Assembly: GCA_023395555.1 (NCBI GenBank)
Contig: JAEWYQ010000004.1
Coordinates: 1-64,000, forward strand
DNA: 64,000 nt
DNA from: Bacillota bacterium
GTDB lineage: Bacteria > Bacillota > Clostridia > Lachnospirales > Lachnospiraceae
Reading direction: 5' to 3'
In this document: one piece after another, positions 34,741 to 43,610 of the stretch
Layout of the letters: every line of letters begins with the position of its first letter
Numbering within the stretch: position 1 is the stretch's first letter
Program-made: the position numbers and the translations under genes
Notes under the pieces: generated by a model
The model's input: only the letters and a program-made list of their open reading frames with translations
The model's database searches: none
What the model was told of the DNA's origin: nothing

Positions 34741-36495
34741 ATGAATATTACAATGATTATTGACACTCTATGGGTACTGCTTGCAGCTGTGCTGGTATTT
34801 TTTATGAATCTCGGCTTTGCGGCAGTCGAGTCCGGCATGGCCAGATCGAAAAACACTGTAAACATCCTGTCCAAGAACTTTATCGTGTTCGCCGTCTCTT
34901 CGCTGGGCTTTATGCTTCTGGGCTGGGGGCTGATGTTTGGCGGGGATAACCCCTTTATCGGCACACAGAACCTGTTCATCCTGGGCAATTCAAATCTTGA
35001 TTTCTACCAGAATACCTTGACGCCCAATGTGCCCTTCTGGGGAAAATTATTCTTCCAGCTGGTATTTTGCGGCACCGCTGCCACTATCGTATCCGGTGCG
35101 GTTGCAGAGCGCGTCAAATACCTATCCTTTATCCTGTTTTCCTTTGCGCTGACCCTCGTCATCTATCCCATCGTCGGTCATTGGATCTGGGGCGGAGGCT
35201 GGCTGGCAGACCTGGGCTTTCTGGATTTTGCCGGTGATACCGTCGTCCATTCCGTCGGCGGCTGGGCAGCCCTCTCCGGTGCTCTTTTGCTCGGACCCCG
35301 TTACGGAAAATATGACAAGAATGGGGAGCCCAAGGCTATTCCGGGCCACAACATGTCTCTCGCAGTAATCGGTCTTTTTGTACTTTGGCTTGGCTGGTTC
35401 GGCTTTAACCCCGGCTCCACCATGAGCTTTCAAAATCCCGCAGATGTGGTACATATTCTCGTGACCACCAATACCGCTGCCATTGCCGCTGTTCTGACCG
35501 CTACTGCCACATCATGGATCTTCATCGGCAAGCCGGATCTCGGCATGACCATCAACGGCTGTCTGGCCGGTCTTGTAGGTATCACCGGCAGCTGTGCCTT
35601 TGTCAGCGTAGGAAGCTCCATGATTATCGGTGCCATTGCCGGCGTGATTGTAGTATTTGCCGTTATTATCTTTGACCGGGCCAAGGTGGACGATCCGGTT
35701 GGAGCCACCTCCGTTCATCTCGTCTGCGGCATTTTCGGAACCATCTGTGTCGGCCTGTTCGCCCAGGAGGGTGTGACCAGCCTCTCCACCGTCAACGGTC
35801 TGTTCTTCGGCGGCGGCTTCCGGCTCCTTGGCGTGGAGCTTCTCGGCATTGCCGCCGTCGGCGCATTTGTATTTGCATCCTCCTCTCTGGTTTGGTTCCT
35901 GCTTAAAAAGACGGCCGGTATCCGCGTCACCCTTGAGGAAGAAATCCAGGGACTTGATATCGGCGAGCATGGGAATGCCGCCTATCCTGACTTTTCCATT
36001 ATTGCTCCTGTGATGGAAATGGATATCGGAAGCGAAGCTACGGTGACCGCCCCGGTTAAAATGCCGGAGCATTTATTCGGCCCTGTTGCACCGGAGGTTG
36101 CCATCCCCGTAGTGAACCGCGCACAGCCGGGCGCAAAAATGACCAAGGTCACCATCCTCACGAATCAGGATAAGTTCACGAAGCTGCAGGCCGCTCTCGA
36201 CAAGCTTGGCATCACCGGCCTGACGGTCACCAATGTCCTTGGTTATGGCATGCAGAAGGGACATACGGAATACTACCGCGGTACGCCGATCAAAACAAGG
36301 CTTCTGCCGAAGGTACAGGTTGACATCGTTGTATGCAAGATCCCCACGAAAACACTGATTGACACAATAAAACAGGCACTGTACACAGGAAAAGTAGGAG
36401 ACGGTAAGATTTTCTTATACGACGTGGAAAATGTCATCAAAATCCGTACAGGAGAAGAGGGGTTCGATGCTCTGCAGGATGAAGAGGGTGAATAG
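34741..36495 (+). CDS. amt: ammonium transporter fused to PII signalling domain
   Basis: Product of 584 residues. Residues 1-400 are an Amt/MEP channel with about eleven helices, containing F-M-N-L-G-F-A-A-V-E-S-G and G-H-W-I-W-G-G-G-W, with the pore histidine of the S-V-G-G-W block environment. After a linker, residues about 467-584 are a GlnK/PII domain (K-V-T-I-L-T-N, T-loop T-E-Y-Y-R-G near 511, then C-terminal K-I-R-T-G-E). A tethered PII would gate the channel by ATP/ADP/2-oxoglutarate. The ATG at 34741 with GGGAGG is chosen; an upstream in-frame ATG lies inside the attenuator. Expression is probably controlled by the two leader attenuators. Confidence 0.93.
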   Translation: MNITMIIDTLWVLLAAVLVFFMNLGFAAVESGMARSKNTVNILSKNFIVFAVSSLGFMLLGWGLMFGGDNPFIGTQNLFILGNSNLDFYQNTLTPNVPFWGKLFFQLVFCGTAATIVSGAVAERVKYLSFILFSFALTLVIYPIVGHWIWGGGWLADLGFLDFAGDTVVHSVGGWAALSGALLLGPRYGKYDKNGEPKAIPGHNMSLAVIGLFVLWLGWFGFNPGSTMSFQNPADVVHILVTTNTAAIAAVLTATATSWIFIGKPDLGMTINGCLAGLVGITGSCAFVSVGSSMIIGAIAGVIVVFAVIIFDRAKVDDPVGATSVHLVCGIFGTICVGLFAQEGVTSLSTVNGLFFGGGFRLLGVELLGIAAVGAFVFASSSLVWFLLKKTAGIRVTLEEEIQGLDIGEHGNAAYPDFSIIAPVMEMDIGSEATVTAPVKMPEHLFGPVAPEVAIPVVNRAQPGAKMTKVTILTNQDKFTKLQAALDKLGITGLTVTNVLGYGMQKGHTEYYRGTPIKTRLLPKVQVDIVVCKIPTKTLIDTIKQALYTGKVGDGKIFLYDVENVIKIRTGEEGFDALQDEEGE

Positions 36496-36514
36496 GCAAT
36501 CTCTTTCCTGAATC

Positions 36515-36565
36515 GGAGAAAGCCCGGGATAAGCACATTGCTCCTCTTCCGGGCTTCCTCTTTAT
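36515..36565. terminator. terminator between amt and a convergent gene
   Basis: AAAGCCCGG (about 36519-36527) pairs with CCGGGCTTCC (36549-36558), extended by GGAG/CTC ends, then TTTATT. Located between the amt stop and the stop of the minus-strand gene. Confidence 0.6.
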
Positions 36566-36602
36566 TCCTTATATTCCTGTCTTGAAGGCAGACAGGAGTA
36601 AA

Positions 36603-37304
36603 TCATTTTTCATTTTTGGCACTTTCCAGACAGGATAAAACATAGGCATCCAGCATTACATTGCAGGTATAAGCGTCTCCCGACGCAACACCGGATAGCC
36701 CCATCCTCATAAGCACTGTCTCTTTCTCTATTGGCCAGTCTTTCCTGCTTTTCTGATAAAACGCCGCAAGCCGGCCATACTCCTCCTCCGGCAAAGTATC
36801 AAGCCTCCATTTATCGCTGTAATATATTTTATTAAAGTAGTCCGGAGCGCCTTTTTGCAGATCCGATTCGAGCTGGCTGGTTTTCTCAACTAAGCTCCCG
36901 TAAATTGCGGAAAGCTTCTTAATGGTGGCTTCCTTCGTTGTTTTATCAATTTTCATCTCAATAATACTGAGCCCCTTGGGCGCTGCTTCCTGTATTTCAA
37001 CAGCTGCCACGCCGCTCCCTATATGCAGGATTATTTCCGAGCAAGCGCCTATTTTGCCGGAAACCGTATTATAGGTTAAAATATCTTCATACCCCTTATT
37101 GTCTTCCATCAAGGCCGGTTCTCCCATCACGGTTATAATCTGCTCTTTGCTCATTCCCCATCTCAGCTTTCCGCCTCCAACCGGAATTTGATAACAGCTA
37201 TACGTACTCTCCTTCTGCTTATGCAGCACCAGCAATACCCCAATTAGTATCAGACATACGCACAATAGCGAAACAGCCCCAATTTGTACTGTTTTTCTCC
37301 TCAT
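36603..37304 (-). CDS. membrane-anchored protein of unknown function
   Basis: Product of 233 residues. Residues 7-27 form one hydrophobic helix after M-R-R-K, so the remainder is probably extracellular. The outer part begins with a cysteine-containing segment (Y-S-C-Y-Q-I-P) and L-R-W-G-M-S-K-E-Q-I, which recalls the SmpA/BamE-like pattern of small lipoprotein folds. I do not recognise a family with certainty. AAGGAGG supports the start. It stands alone between amt and the phosphatase. Confidence 0.75.
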   Translation of the reverse strand: MRRKTVQIGAVSLLCVCLILIGVLLVLHKQKESTYSCYQIPVGGGKLRWGMSKEQIITVMGEPALMEDNKGYEDILTYNTVSGKIGACSEIILHIGSGVAAVEIQEAAPKGLSIIEMKIDKTTKEATIKKLSAIYGSLVEKTSQLESDLQKGAPDYFNKIYYSDKWRLDTLPEEEYGRLAAFYQKSRKDWPIEKETVLMRMGLSGVASGDAYTCNVMLDAYVLSCLESAKNEK

Positions 37305-37636
37305 GATGCATTCCTCCTTATTTAAAAGATGGTGAACAGGTTAGAGAGCAGCCCTTTTACTTGAAAATCAAGCAACCATTTATTTCATTGAGCTTCTAAC
37401 TTATAATAATACTATTATTTTATTTTTCGTCAATCTATTCCTCCTGCCCCAGGTAAATACATTTACAATACTTCCTCTGACAATCGTTTGATGTAAAACG
37501 CCGCAGTCCCGCTGATAGAAATACCTACCGATGTTTATCATTTTGCTCTTGAAGCATTGTCCTTATTATGTTAATCTTTCTTACATACTACTGAATAAAA
37601 ATGCTGACAGATTCATTGATACAGCAGGAGAAAAAC
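37305..37636. other. intergenic, nothing clear
   Basis: AT-rich gap between divergent genes. No convincing promoter pair, repeat or RNA structure was recognised. Confidence 0.4.
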
Positions 37637-38758
37637 ATGCAGGCTAAGATTGAAAAAATAAACATACCTTCTAACAGACGAATGATTGTTATCAGCGATA
37701 TTCACGGCCATTACGATCATCTGAAAAATATCCTAAAAAAGGTAAATTTCATACAAAACGATATTCTATTTATTGTAGGGGATATTCTTGAAAAAGGGCC
37801 TTTCAGCCTCAAAACACTTCGTTATGTGATGCAGCTATGTAACAGCCATACCGTTTATCCCCTCATGGGAAATGTAGATGCCGCCAGACTTTTAATGCTG
37901 GATCATAATACCGCCGACGACAGCGAGTCACTTTTTCAATATACGGAATGGATGAAAAAGCATTACGGCGGCTGCTTCTTTTTGGATATGTGCCATGAGC
38001 TGGACATAGATATTCATAGCCCTGCGGATGTTCCCAACGTAATGGAACAGGTCAAAGAAAGCTTCCGGGAAGAGCTTGATTTTCTGCGCAGTCTTCCAAC
38101 TGTGATCGAAACCCAGAACTACATCTTCGTTCACGGCGGTCTGCCGTCCAATGGTCCTGATCTCTTTCATGAAACCGATGCATTTCCTTATCTGAAAAAC
38201 GATGCCTTCATGGAAAAGGGTCTGGAATTTAATAAATATGTTGTTGTCGGCCATTGGCCGGTACCCCTGTATAACGATAAGATTGCATCCTTCACCCCCA
38301 TTATCAATAAAAAGCAGAAAATTATAAGCATCGATGGCGGGTGCGGAATCAGACAGGACGGACAGCTCAACGCCCTCATTATTTCCGATATTGACTCCGG
38401 GGATATTACCTTTGCAGCTTATGATGATTTTCCCGTGGCTTACGCCCGGACGCCGCAGAAAAAGTCGGAAGACTCCATCAATATCCGCTATATTGACAAC
38501 AAAATCGAGATTCTCGAAAAAGGCGAAGAATTTTCATTTGCCCGGCATAAATCCACCGGCTGCCGCCTTTGGATTCACAATGATTCTATCTACAGCTTCG
38601 ATGAAAACGCGGGATGCTATAATTATACTGATTACAGACTGCCCGTAGACATTGGAGATGAATTATCTATAATGAAGAAGACATCAAGAGGCTATTTTGT
38701 AAAAAAAGATGGGATCAGCGGTTGGTATCACGGAAGCATTGATTATAAAAGCCAATGA
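37637..38758 (+). CDS. PPP-type metallophosphoesterase with C-terminal SH3-like domain
   Basis: Product of 373 residues. Residues 15-240 are a calcineurin-like phosphoesterase: S-D-I-H-G-H, G-D-I-L-E-K-G, G-N-V-D, V-H-G-G and G-H-W-P. Two positions differ from the PPP consensus: G-D-x-x-D-R/K-G has Glu for Asp, and G-N-H-D/E has Val for the catalytic histidine, so activity may be altered. Residues 280-373 look like an SH3-type beta domain ending K-D-G-I-S-G-W-Y-H. The ATG at 37637 has AGGAG seven bases upstream; an earlier in-frame ATG at 37601 lacks a site. Substrate (phosphoprotein or dinucleotide) unknown. Confidence 0.85.
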   Translation: MQAKIEKINIPSNRRMIVISDIHGHYDHLKNILKKVNFIQNDILFIVGDILEKGPFSLKTLRYVMQLCNSHTVYPLMGNVDAARLLMLDHNTADDSESLFQYTEWMKKHYGGCFFLDMCHELDIDIHSPADVPNVMEQVKESFREELDFLRSLPTVIETQNYIFVHGGLPSNGPDLFHETDAFPYLKNDAFMEKGLEFNKYVVVGHWPVPLYNDKIASFTPIINKKQKIISIDGGCGIRQDGQLNALIISDIDSGDITFAAYDDFPVAYARTPQKKSEDSINIRYIDNKIEILEKGEEFSFARHKSTGCRLWIHNDSIYSFDENAGCYNYTDYRLPVDIGDELSIMKKTSRGYFVKKDGISGWYHGSIDYKSQ

Positions 38759-38961
38759 CAAGGATTAGCCGCACAGGAGTTGGAATTGGTAAGATCAAAA
38801 ATAATATAGGAGGAGTGCGCTGGCATTATCTTGACGAGGAAACGAAGAAATCTCTAAAGGAATTCTACAATGAGCACAAAATCAGCGATGGCGTCCTATT
38901 CTCTCACGGAACTGGATATGATCTTGATTTTACTGCGGGAAGCCAGGATGGAAGGAAATAA
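38755..38961 (+). CDS. small hypothetical protein
   Basis: 68 residues, start overlapping the phosphatase stop by four bases (ATGA), with no separate ribosome binding site. The sequence is charged and has no recognised family. It may be a translationally coupled small protein or a fragment. Confidence 0.4.
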   Translation: MTRISRTGVGIGKIKNNIGGVRWHYLDEETKKSLKEFYNEHKISDGVLFSHGTGYDLDFTAGSQDGRK

Positions 38962-38985
38962 AATATAGGAATAAAGGGGGGTATC

Positions 38986-39003
38986 CATGCCGGTATTTTT
39001 ATG
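38986..39003 (+). CDS. five-codon ORF with strong ribosome binding site
   Basis: AAAGGGGGGT is followed by ATG and the codons for P-V-F-L, then TGA, which overlaps the next ATG (ATGA at 39001). It could be a leader peptide or simply a chance start before the acetyltransferase gene. Confidence 0.25.
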
Positions 39004-39036
39004 ACAATTTGTGCAGTAAAGGGCATGGACACAATT

Positions 39037-39477
39037 ATGACAATACGGAAAATGAACATTTCAGACTATGATGCAGTATATGAACTATGGCGTAATACTC
39101 CGGGAATGGGGCTGAATGATATTGATGACAGCCGCGAGGGCATTGAACGCTACCTGAAGCACAACCCCTCCACTTGCTTTGTTGCCGAGCTTGAGGGAAA
39201 AACGGTGGGAGTAATCATATCCGGCCACGACGGGCGGCGCGGTTATATCTACCATACCTGTGTTGATCCCCGGTTGTGGGGCAAGCAAATCGGAACGCAG
39301 CTTGTGAATGCCGCCCTGGATGCTCTCCTGGCAGAAGGAATCACTAAGGCCGCCCTCGTTGTATTTGAACGGAACGAGCGCGGCAATGGTTTCTGGGAGC
39401 GGATAGGCTTTACCTCCCGCACCGACCTTGTTTACCGGAACAAAGCCCTTGTGCAGCTGGAGCGCATCGACACATAG
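39037..39477 (+). CDS. GNAT-family N-acetyltransferase
   Basis: Product of 146 residues. The GNAT fold is visible from M-T-I-R-K-M, with V-A-E-L-E-G-K-T-V-G-V as strand 3-4 and the acetyl-CoA loop of motif A in D-P-R-L-W-G-K-Q-I-G-T-Q-L (canonical Q/R-x-x-G-x-G/A slightly altered). F-W-E-R-I-G-F closes the domain. The ATG at 39037 matches the family start, although in-frame ATGs exist at 39001 and 39025; AAAGGG lies about 12 bases before it. Substrate unknown. A second GNAT gene follows after 30 bases. Confidence 0.85.
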   Translation: MTIRKMNISDYDAVYELWRNTPGMGLNDIDDSREGIERYLKHNPSTCFVAELEGKTVGVIISGHDGRRGYIYHTCVDPRLWGKQIGTQLVNAALDALLAEGITKAALVVFERNERGNGFWERIGFTSRTDLVYRNKALVQLERIDT

Positions 39478-39507
39478 AACAAAACATCCTAGAAAGGTAA
39501 TATTAGT

Positions 39508-40011
39508 ATGAATATCGAGATAAAACAGGTTGCCGCCGACGAGAAGGAAATATTAAGAAACCTCCTGGAGAAATACGATTATGAATTTTCACAATGGAAC
39601 AACCGCGATGTTAATAAACTAGGTTTATACGGATACGATTACCTTGATAATTACTGGACGGAGGAAAAACGATGGGCCTATTTTATTTTGGTTGATGGTT
39701 ATCTGGCGGGTTTTGCAATGGTGAATGATTATCCCGAGGCTTCTGAGGCCACTGATTACTCCCTGGCCGAATTCTTCATAATGTATAAGTATCGCCGGAA
39801 GGGTATCGGAAGAATAGCCGCTTGCAGGATTTTTGATTTATTCCATGGGAAATGGCAGTTGAAAAGGCATCCGCATAATATTTCCTCGGTTCATTTTTGG
39901 AATAATATCGTCTCGGATTATACAAAGGGAAATTATCGCGTAGTGGAAGCCTGTCCGAACACGGAATATGAAGACGGAACATTGGGGGATGTATTCTTTT
40001 TTGAAAACTGA
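39508..40011 (+). CDS. GNAT-family acetyltransferase
   Basis: Product of 167 residues. The acetyl-CoA motif is Y-K-Y-R-R-K-G-I-G-R-I-A near residue 92, after A-E-F-F-I-M. The N-terminus is acidic and aromatic. AGAAAGG is placed well upstream of the ATG. It follows another GNAT in the same direction, so the two may be co-transcribed. Its C-terminal half differs from classical antibiotic acetyltransferases; the substrate cannot be inferred. Confidence 0.85.
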   Translation: MNIEIKQVAADEKEILRNLLEKYDYEFSQWNNRDVNKLGLYGYDYLDNYWTEEKRWAYFILVDGYLAGFAMVNDYPEASEATDYSLAEFFIMYKYRRKGIGRIAACRIFDLFHGKWQLKRHPHNISSVHFWNNIVSDYTKGNYRVVEACPNTEYEDGTLGDVFFFEN

Positions 40012-40157
40012 TTTTGATTCAGGGTGAGCAAATGGCCTTTGTGCGTTCGGTAAGCTTCTTGCTTTTTTGGCTGGCAGCAGATTATACAGGGGCCATTAAC
40101 AGTGCAAGCAGCGGAACAATATCCAATATTCAAGAGGCAGGTATGTAGACCGCGGAA

Positions 40158-40806
40158 TTATAACCCTTCCAAAAACTCCAACGCTTCATGCACCGTAGTA
40201 AATGTCATGTCTCCCATGAACAATATTCGATTTCGTTCATCTGTATCTTCCAGAGTTGGGAGCTCTGATTTGTTTTGCTGAAGGCTCCATTTTCCATTCT
40301 CAATTGCTTCTTTATACTGTTTTGCAATCTTCCAGATACTATTTCTGTCACCCTTTTCATAGGTCGAAATAATCTTTGTTACTTCTTCCAGTATCAGCTC
40401 CTTTTCACTGGTCAACTCAATGCGGGGAGCTGTCTTTTTATAATGCAGAAGTAAAAAATATTCAATACAGGCTTTTGTCATCAATAGCCTGATTCTAATA
40501 TACCGGTTCAGTTTACGAAGACGTTTTATCACAGAATAATATTCATTCCACTTCTCCTTCAGTTCAACCTCCGTATCAGAACAGCCATATCTCATCAATC
40601 TCAGAAGAAATACTCTTATACTTCTGGTTATTGATAAATGCTTTATCCGCCGTATGAAACACGCCTTTTTGCGGGTGAACCGTAATGGCAGCTTTATCTT
40701 GAAAATGGCTCTTCATATATTTTATATATTCCCGTTCGCTCTCTCCCTCCCAGAAAACAAAGATAGCAGGAAGTCTGCTTTTCGCCTTTCTCTGAATTCT
40801 TGCCAT
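40158..40806 (-). pseudogene. RloB-like protein, frameshifted
   Basis: Two overlapping frames join into one RloB-type protein of about 215 residues. The first part (start 40806, AGGAGGG site) has F-V-F-W-E-G-E-S-E-R-E-Y-I-K-Y and ends E-I-W-L-F-stop. One surplus T at 40578 (plus-strand A) separates it from the continuation D-T-E-V-E-L-K-E-K-W and A-C-I-E-Y-F-L-L-L-H-Y, the typical RloB second motif. RloB proteins are paired with RloA-type ATPases in restriction-linked and abortive-infection loci (AbiL-like). It is coupled to the ATPase gene, three bases after its stop. Mutation, sequencing error or, less likely, programmed frameshifting. Confidence 0.75.
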
Positions 40807-40809
40807 AAA

Positions 40810-42117
40810 CTATCCCTCCTCAATATGCGGAATTGCTCCATACTTTCCAATGATGTATGACTTGTATATATTTTCATCCTTTCTCGGGGAAAAATCAGAT
40901 AGGGAATACAATTCAGATGCACCCGTATTCCTATCCTTATCAGCAAAATAAATCTGATCCCGTCTCAGCAGTTCACGGCTCATGATCTCAGTACTGTGGG
41001 TAGTAAAAATCAGCTGCGCTGCATTTTTATTATTTTCGGGATTCTGGAACTTGTTTATGATATATTCTACCAGAAGAGGATGGAGTTCCTTTTCGATTTC
41101 ATCAATAACCACAACCCCCCCATTTCGTGTTGCCTGCTCGATTGCCGGAGCGATTGCCATCAGCTTTCTTGTACCATCAGATTCATCACTTAATCCTAAT
41201 GTAAAAAACCCTTGATTTCCCTTCTGATCCACTCCACTGTGATAAGATATCGTTTTTATCTCATTTACCAACAGCTTCCCTTCCGCTACATTGGGGCCGC
41301 TTTCTAATGCTGCCTTCATCTGCACCAACGCTCTGCTAATTGACTGTTTTACATCATCACTGATCTCTTTGGAAATATCCTCAAGATTCCGTATCTCCAT
41401 ATTGTTGATTTCAAATTTCATATCGGTAATTCCTACATCGGCGATCTTAGCCGTCGACACAATGGATTGCAGCATCTTAGAGTCTTCCTGGTATTCAAGG
41501 ATATTACTGCCGATATCAATAAAATCTCTGGAGAAGTATATTTCGTTCCGGAACCACCCCATTGCTTCTATACAAGGCTGATAATTCATCACACAGGCGA
41601 CTGAAAAGAAAAGTTGGTTTACTCCTACTGCTTCCTTAAGCAGTTCTTTCTTCGCTTTTTCCTTATCCTCAGGAAATGTGAAGCTCTGGCTCTCTCTGGA
41701 GAAAATCATCGCCTTCTTCCCCTTGGGAGAGGCATATAAATATTCCTTTACAATATATTTCCTTACGGCCGAGAAGCCATATTCGTACTTAATTCCCTTA
41801 TAGACATAAATAAACTCAAACTCTGTAGGCTGTTCCCTGGAGTAATCGTCAAGTTCAAACGGCCTTACGGGTATCTCCGCCTTTTCATGCTGTGTCCTCT
41901 GCGCATTCCGAATAAATTGCACCGCTAACCAAAGGGCACGAACCAGGTTGGTTTTTCCCCCGCCATTCTTTCCATATATCGCAGCTGCCGGCAGGTACCT
42001 ATTCTTTTTGAACGGGATTAAGCTCTCGTTATACTCCTTCAGCCCCGCCGCCTCTAAATCCAAAACGGCTTCATCCCGGAATGATCGATAATTTTTCACT
42101 CTAAAATTGATCAGCAT
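40810..42117 (-). CDS. RloA-like AAA/ABC-type ATPase of a putative defence pair
   Basis: Product of 435 residues. It begins L-I-N-F-R-V-K-N-Y-R-S-F, the hallmark of SMC/OLD-like ATPases, with Walker A Y-G-K-N-G-G-G-K-T-N near residue 45, Walker B V-V-V-I-D-E-I-E-K-E-L-H-P near 330 and the switch histidine in F-T-T-H-S-T-E. Such ATPases form two-gene systems with RloB-family partners, thought to act against phage by abortive infection. The ATG at 42117 has GGAGG seven bases upstream; an in-frame ATG eight codons earlier is poorly placed. The partner gene is frameshifted, so the system may be inactive in this isolate. Confidence 0.88.
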   Translation of the reverse strand: MLINFRVKNYRSFRDEAVLDLEAAGLKEYNESLIPFKKNRYLPAAAIYGKNGGGKTNLVRALWLAVQFIRNAQRTQHEKAEIPVRPFELDDYSREQPTEFEFIYVYKGIKYEYGFSAVRKYIVKEYLYASPKGKKAMIFSRESQSFTFPEDKEKAKKELLKEAVGVNQLFFSVACVMNYQPCIEAMGWFRNEIYFSRDFIDIGSNILEYQEDSKMLQSIVSTAKIADVGITDMKFEINNMEIRNLEDISKEISDDVKQSISRALVQMKAALESGPNVAEGKLLVNEIKTISYHSGVDQKGNQGFFTLGLSDESDGTRKLMAIAPAIEQATRNGGVVVIDEIEKELHPLLVEYIINKFQNPENNKNAAQLIFTTHSTEIMSRELLRRDQIYFADKDRNTGASELYSLSDFSPRKDENIYKSYIIGKYGAIPHIEEG

Positions 42118-42224
42118 ACCATGCCCTCCTTTTATCAACATAAGTCTATCTATCTATTATAACCATAATCACGGATAAATACAATTGATATTACCGAAAT
42201 TTTCTCATATTTATCATTTATTAA

Positions 42225-42371
42225 TTGTGTATTCCTGATAAAATAATTAAACAAGCAGGATTAAAGCCTGGATCCGATATCATATGGTTGTATGATGAGG
42301 GTATGGGACAGATTATATTAATGAAAAAACCCGAGAACTTTGCAAAGTCCCTAAGAGGCTTAGGAAAATAA
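42225..42371 (+). pseudogene. AbrB/MazE-type antitoxin remnant
   Basis: A 48-codon stretch reading C-I-P-D-K-I-I-K-Q-A-G-L-K-P-G and ending L-R-G-L-G-K-stop matches the C-terminal two thirds of short AbrB/SpoVT-type antitoxins. A TAA lies directly before it in frame (42222-42224), and there is no ATG or ribosome binding site, so the N-terminal strand is lost. No toxin gene is adjacent. It lies beside the RloA gene in an accessory stretch. Confidence 0.55.
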
Positions 42372-42407
42372 CGAAGAATATGCAGATAAACTGGAAGGTG
42401 TTTTTGG

Positions 42408-42448
42408 AACCCTTCAAACTGGTTCATAATTGACCAGTTTGAAGGGTT
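42408..42448. terminator. 15-bp inverted repeat, likely terminator
   Basis: AACCCTTCAAACTGG (42408-42422) and CCAGTTTGAAGGGTT (42434-42448) are perfectly complementary with an 11-base loop. A TTTTT precedes it and TTTGTT overlaps the end, so it may stop transcription from both sides. Confidence 0.6.
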
Positions 42449-42465
42449 TGTTATGACTGTGTTCC

Positions 42466-43386
42466 CTATTTCATGCTCTTAACCGGTCTCATCTCGATAT
42501 AACCGCGCCAGCCCATGGGAGCAAGCTGCATTCTCGGCGCTAACTCATTGGCATATTGATAGCCATAAACTTCCGGATTGAACTTCTCAATATGCCTCAT
42601 GCAAAGCCCCACCGCATCCTGATAATATTCGTCATCATAGGACTCACCTTGAAACACCAGCAGCATACACGGTTCCAGCTCGATCACGTCAAACCCGTCC
42701 GGTATCTCTCCTGCATAATCATAAGGAACCTCAACCCCGTGGGCATATATTCCTGTTCCGGCAGGCCGCATATTCTCCGGCAGCCATACGCCAACGGGCT
42801 CATAAAGAGCCTCCCTGATGCCGCAGAGAATATCCCAGGGAGCCGGCGACTCAGGCGTTCCGCAGCCAACCTCTTCGCAATAAGCGAAATATTCATCTGC
42901 CTGTTTGCTGCGCCGCAGAATGAGCTTGCGCCTCGGACGTTCGATAATTTGAGTAAAGATAACCGCTGTTTGTTCTTTCATAACTGATCCCTCCGTTTTT
43001 AATTTCTGGCGGTTGAGATAACGATAAGGGATCTGCCAGCCTTTAGGGACAGTATAGCTCGCATACCTCTTAGGCGTAATGCCGAAGGCATTGGTAAAAG
43101 CCCGGGTGAAGCCCTCGTGACTGTCGAAGACAAAGTCCAGCGCAATATCAAGCACTTTTGTGTTACCGCTTCGCAAAGCGTGTGCGGATTGAATTAACCG
43201 CTGGCGCCGGATGTATTCAAAAGGGGACAGACCCGTCTCCTCTTTAAACAGCCTTGCCGCATGATACTGCGAATATCCCGCCGCCTTCGCCACATCCCTT
43301 GCGGTAATAGAAGCTTGCAGGTGTGAAGATATATATGCCTGCATCATTTTCACAGGCGGGGAGATATCCTTCTTTTCCTCACTCAT
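42466..43386 (-). CDS. AraC-type regulator with GyrI-like effector domain
   Basis: Product of 306 residues. Residues 10-110 are the AraC DNA-binding domain (S-I-T-A-R-D-V-A-K-A-A-G-Y-S in the first HTH, G-F-T-R-A-F-T-N-A-F-G-I-T-P-K-R in the second), placed at the N-terminus as in Rob/TetD-like proteins. Residues 140-306 resemble the GyrI/BmrR-type small-molecule binding fold, with many aromatics. GGAGGTGAG supports the start. It probably activates a transport or detoxification gene on binding a hydrophobic compound; no target is evident next to it. Confidence 0.88.
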   Translation of the reverse strand: MSEEKKDISPPVKMMQAYISSHLQASITARDVAKAAGYSQYHAARLFKEETGLSPFEYIRRQRLIQSAHALRSGNTKVLDIALDFVFDSHEGFTRAFTNAFGITPKRYASYTVPKGWQIPYRYLNRQKLKTEGSVMKEQTAVIFTQIIERPRRKLILRRSKQADEYFAYCEEVGCGTPESPAPWDILCGIREALYEPVGVWLPENMRPAGTGIYAHGVEVPYDYAGEIPDGFDVIELEPCMLLVFQGESYDDEYYQDAVGLCMRHIEKFNPEVYGYQYANELAPRMQLAPMGWRGYIEMRPVKSMK

Positions 43387-43460
43387 CGTTTCTCACCTCC
43401 TGCAATCCATTATCCAGGAAATCAGTTCAATTTTCTTGACTTAAAATGCTGCGTTATCAA

Positions 43461-43583
43461 TCATCCTCGTCCTCTTCTCCCAATTCGGAAGCAGGGCAAT
43501 GCAATAAGCAAATTCCAGGAACTGATACAGGCGGAGCAGCCGGTGCAGCATCCGCTGCTTACAAAATCATCAATATTATTCAT
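43461..43583 (-). CDS. 40-residue Cys-rich small ORF
   Basis: Starts at an ATG preceded by GGGGG about nine bases upstream. It contains G-C-C-T-G-C-S-A-C-I near residue 13, like the first half of a 4Fe-4S ferredoxin motif (C-T-G-C-x-x-C), then a hydrophobic stretch and a basic end. It may be the truncated start of a ferredoxin-domain protein or a real small Cys peptide. Confidence 0.3.
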   Translation of the reverse strand: MNNIDDFVSSGCCTGCSACISSWNLLIALPCFRIGRRGRG

Positions 43584-43610
43584 GATATCAATCCCCCATG
43601 CAGATAGTTA

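Noticed and set aside
40570..40600. Programmed +1 frameshift in rloB
   Set aside because: The site TTC-TGA lacks a good P-site re-pairing option and there is no upstream Shine-Dalgarno stimulator like that of prfB; a mutation is more likely.
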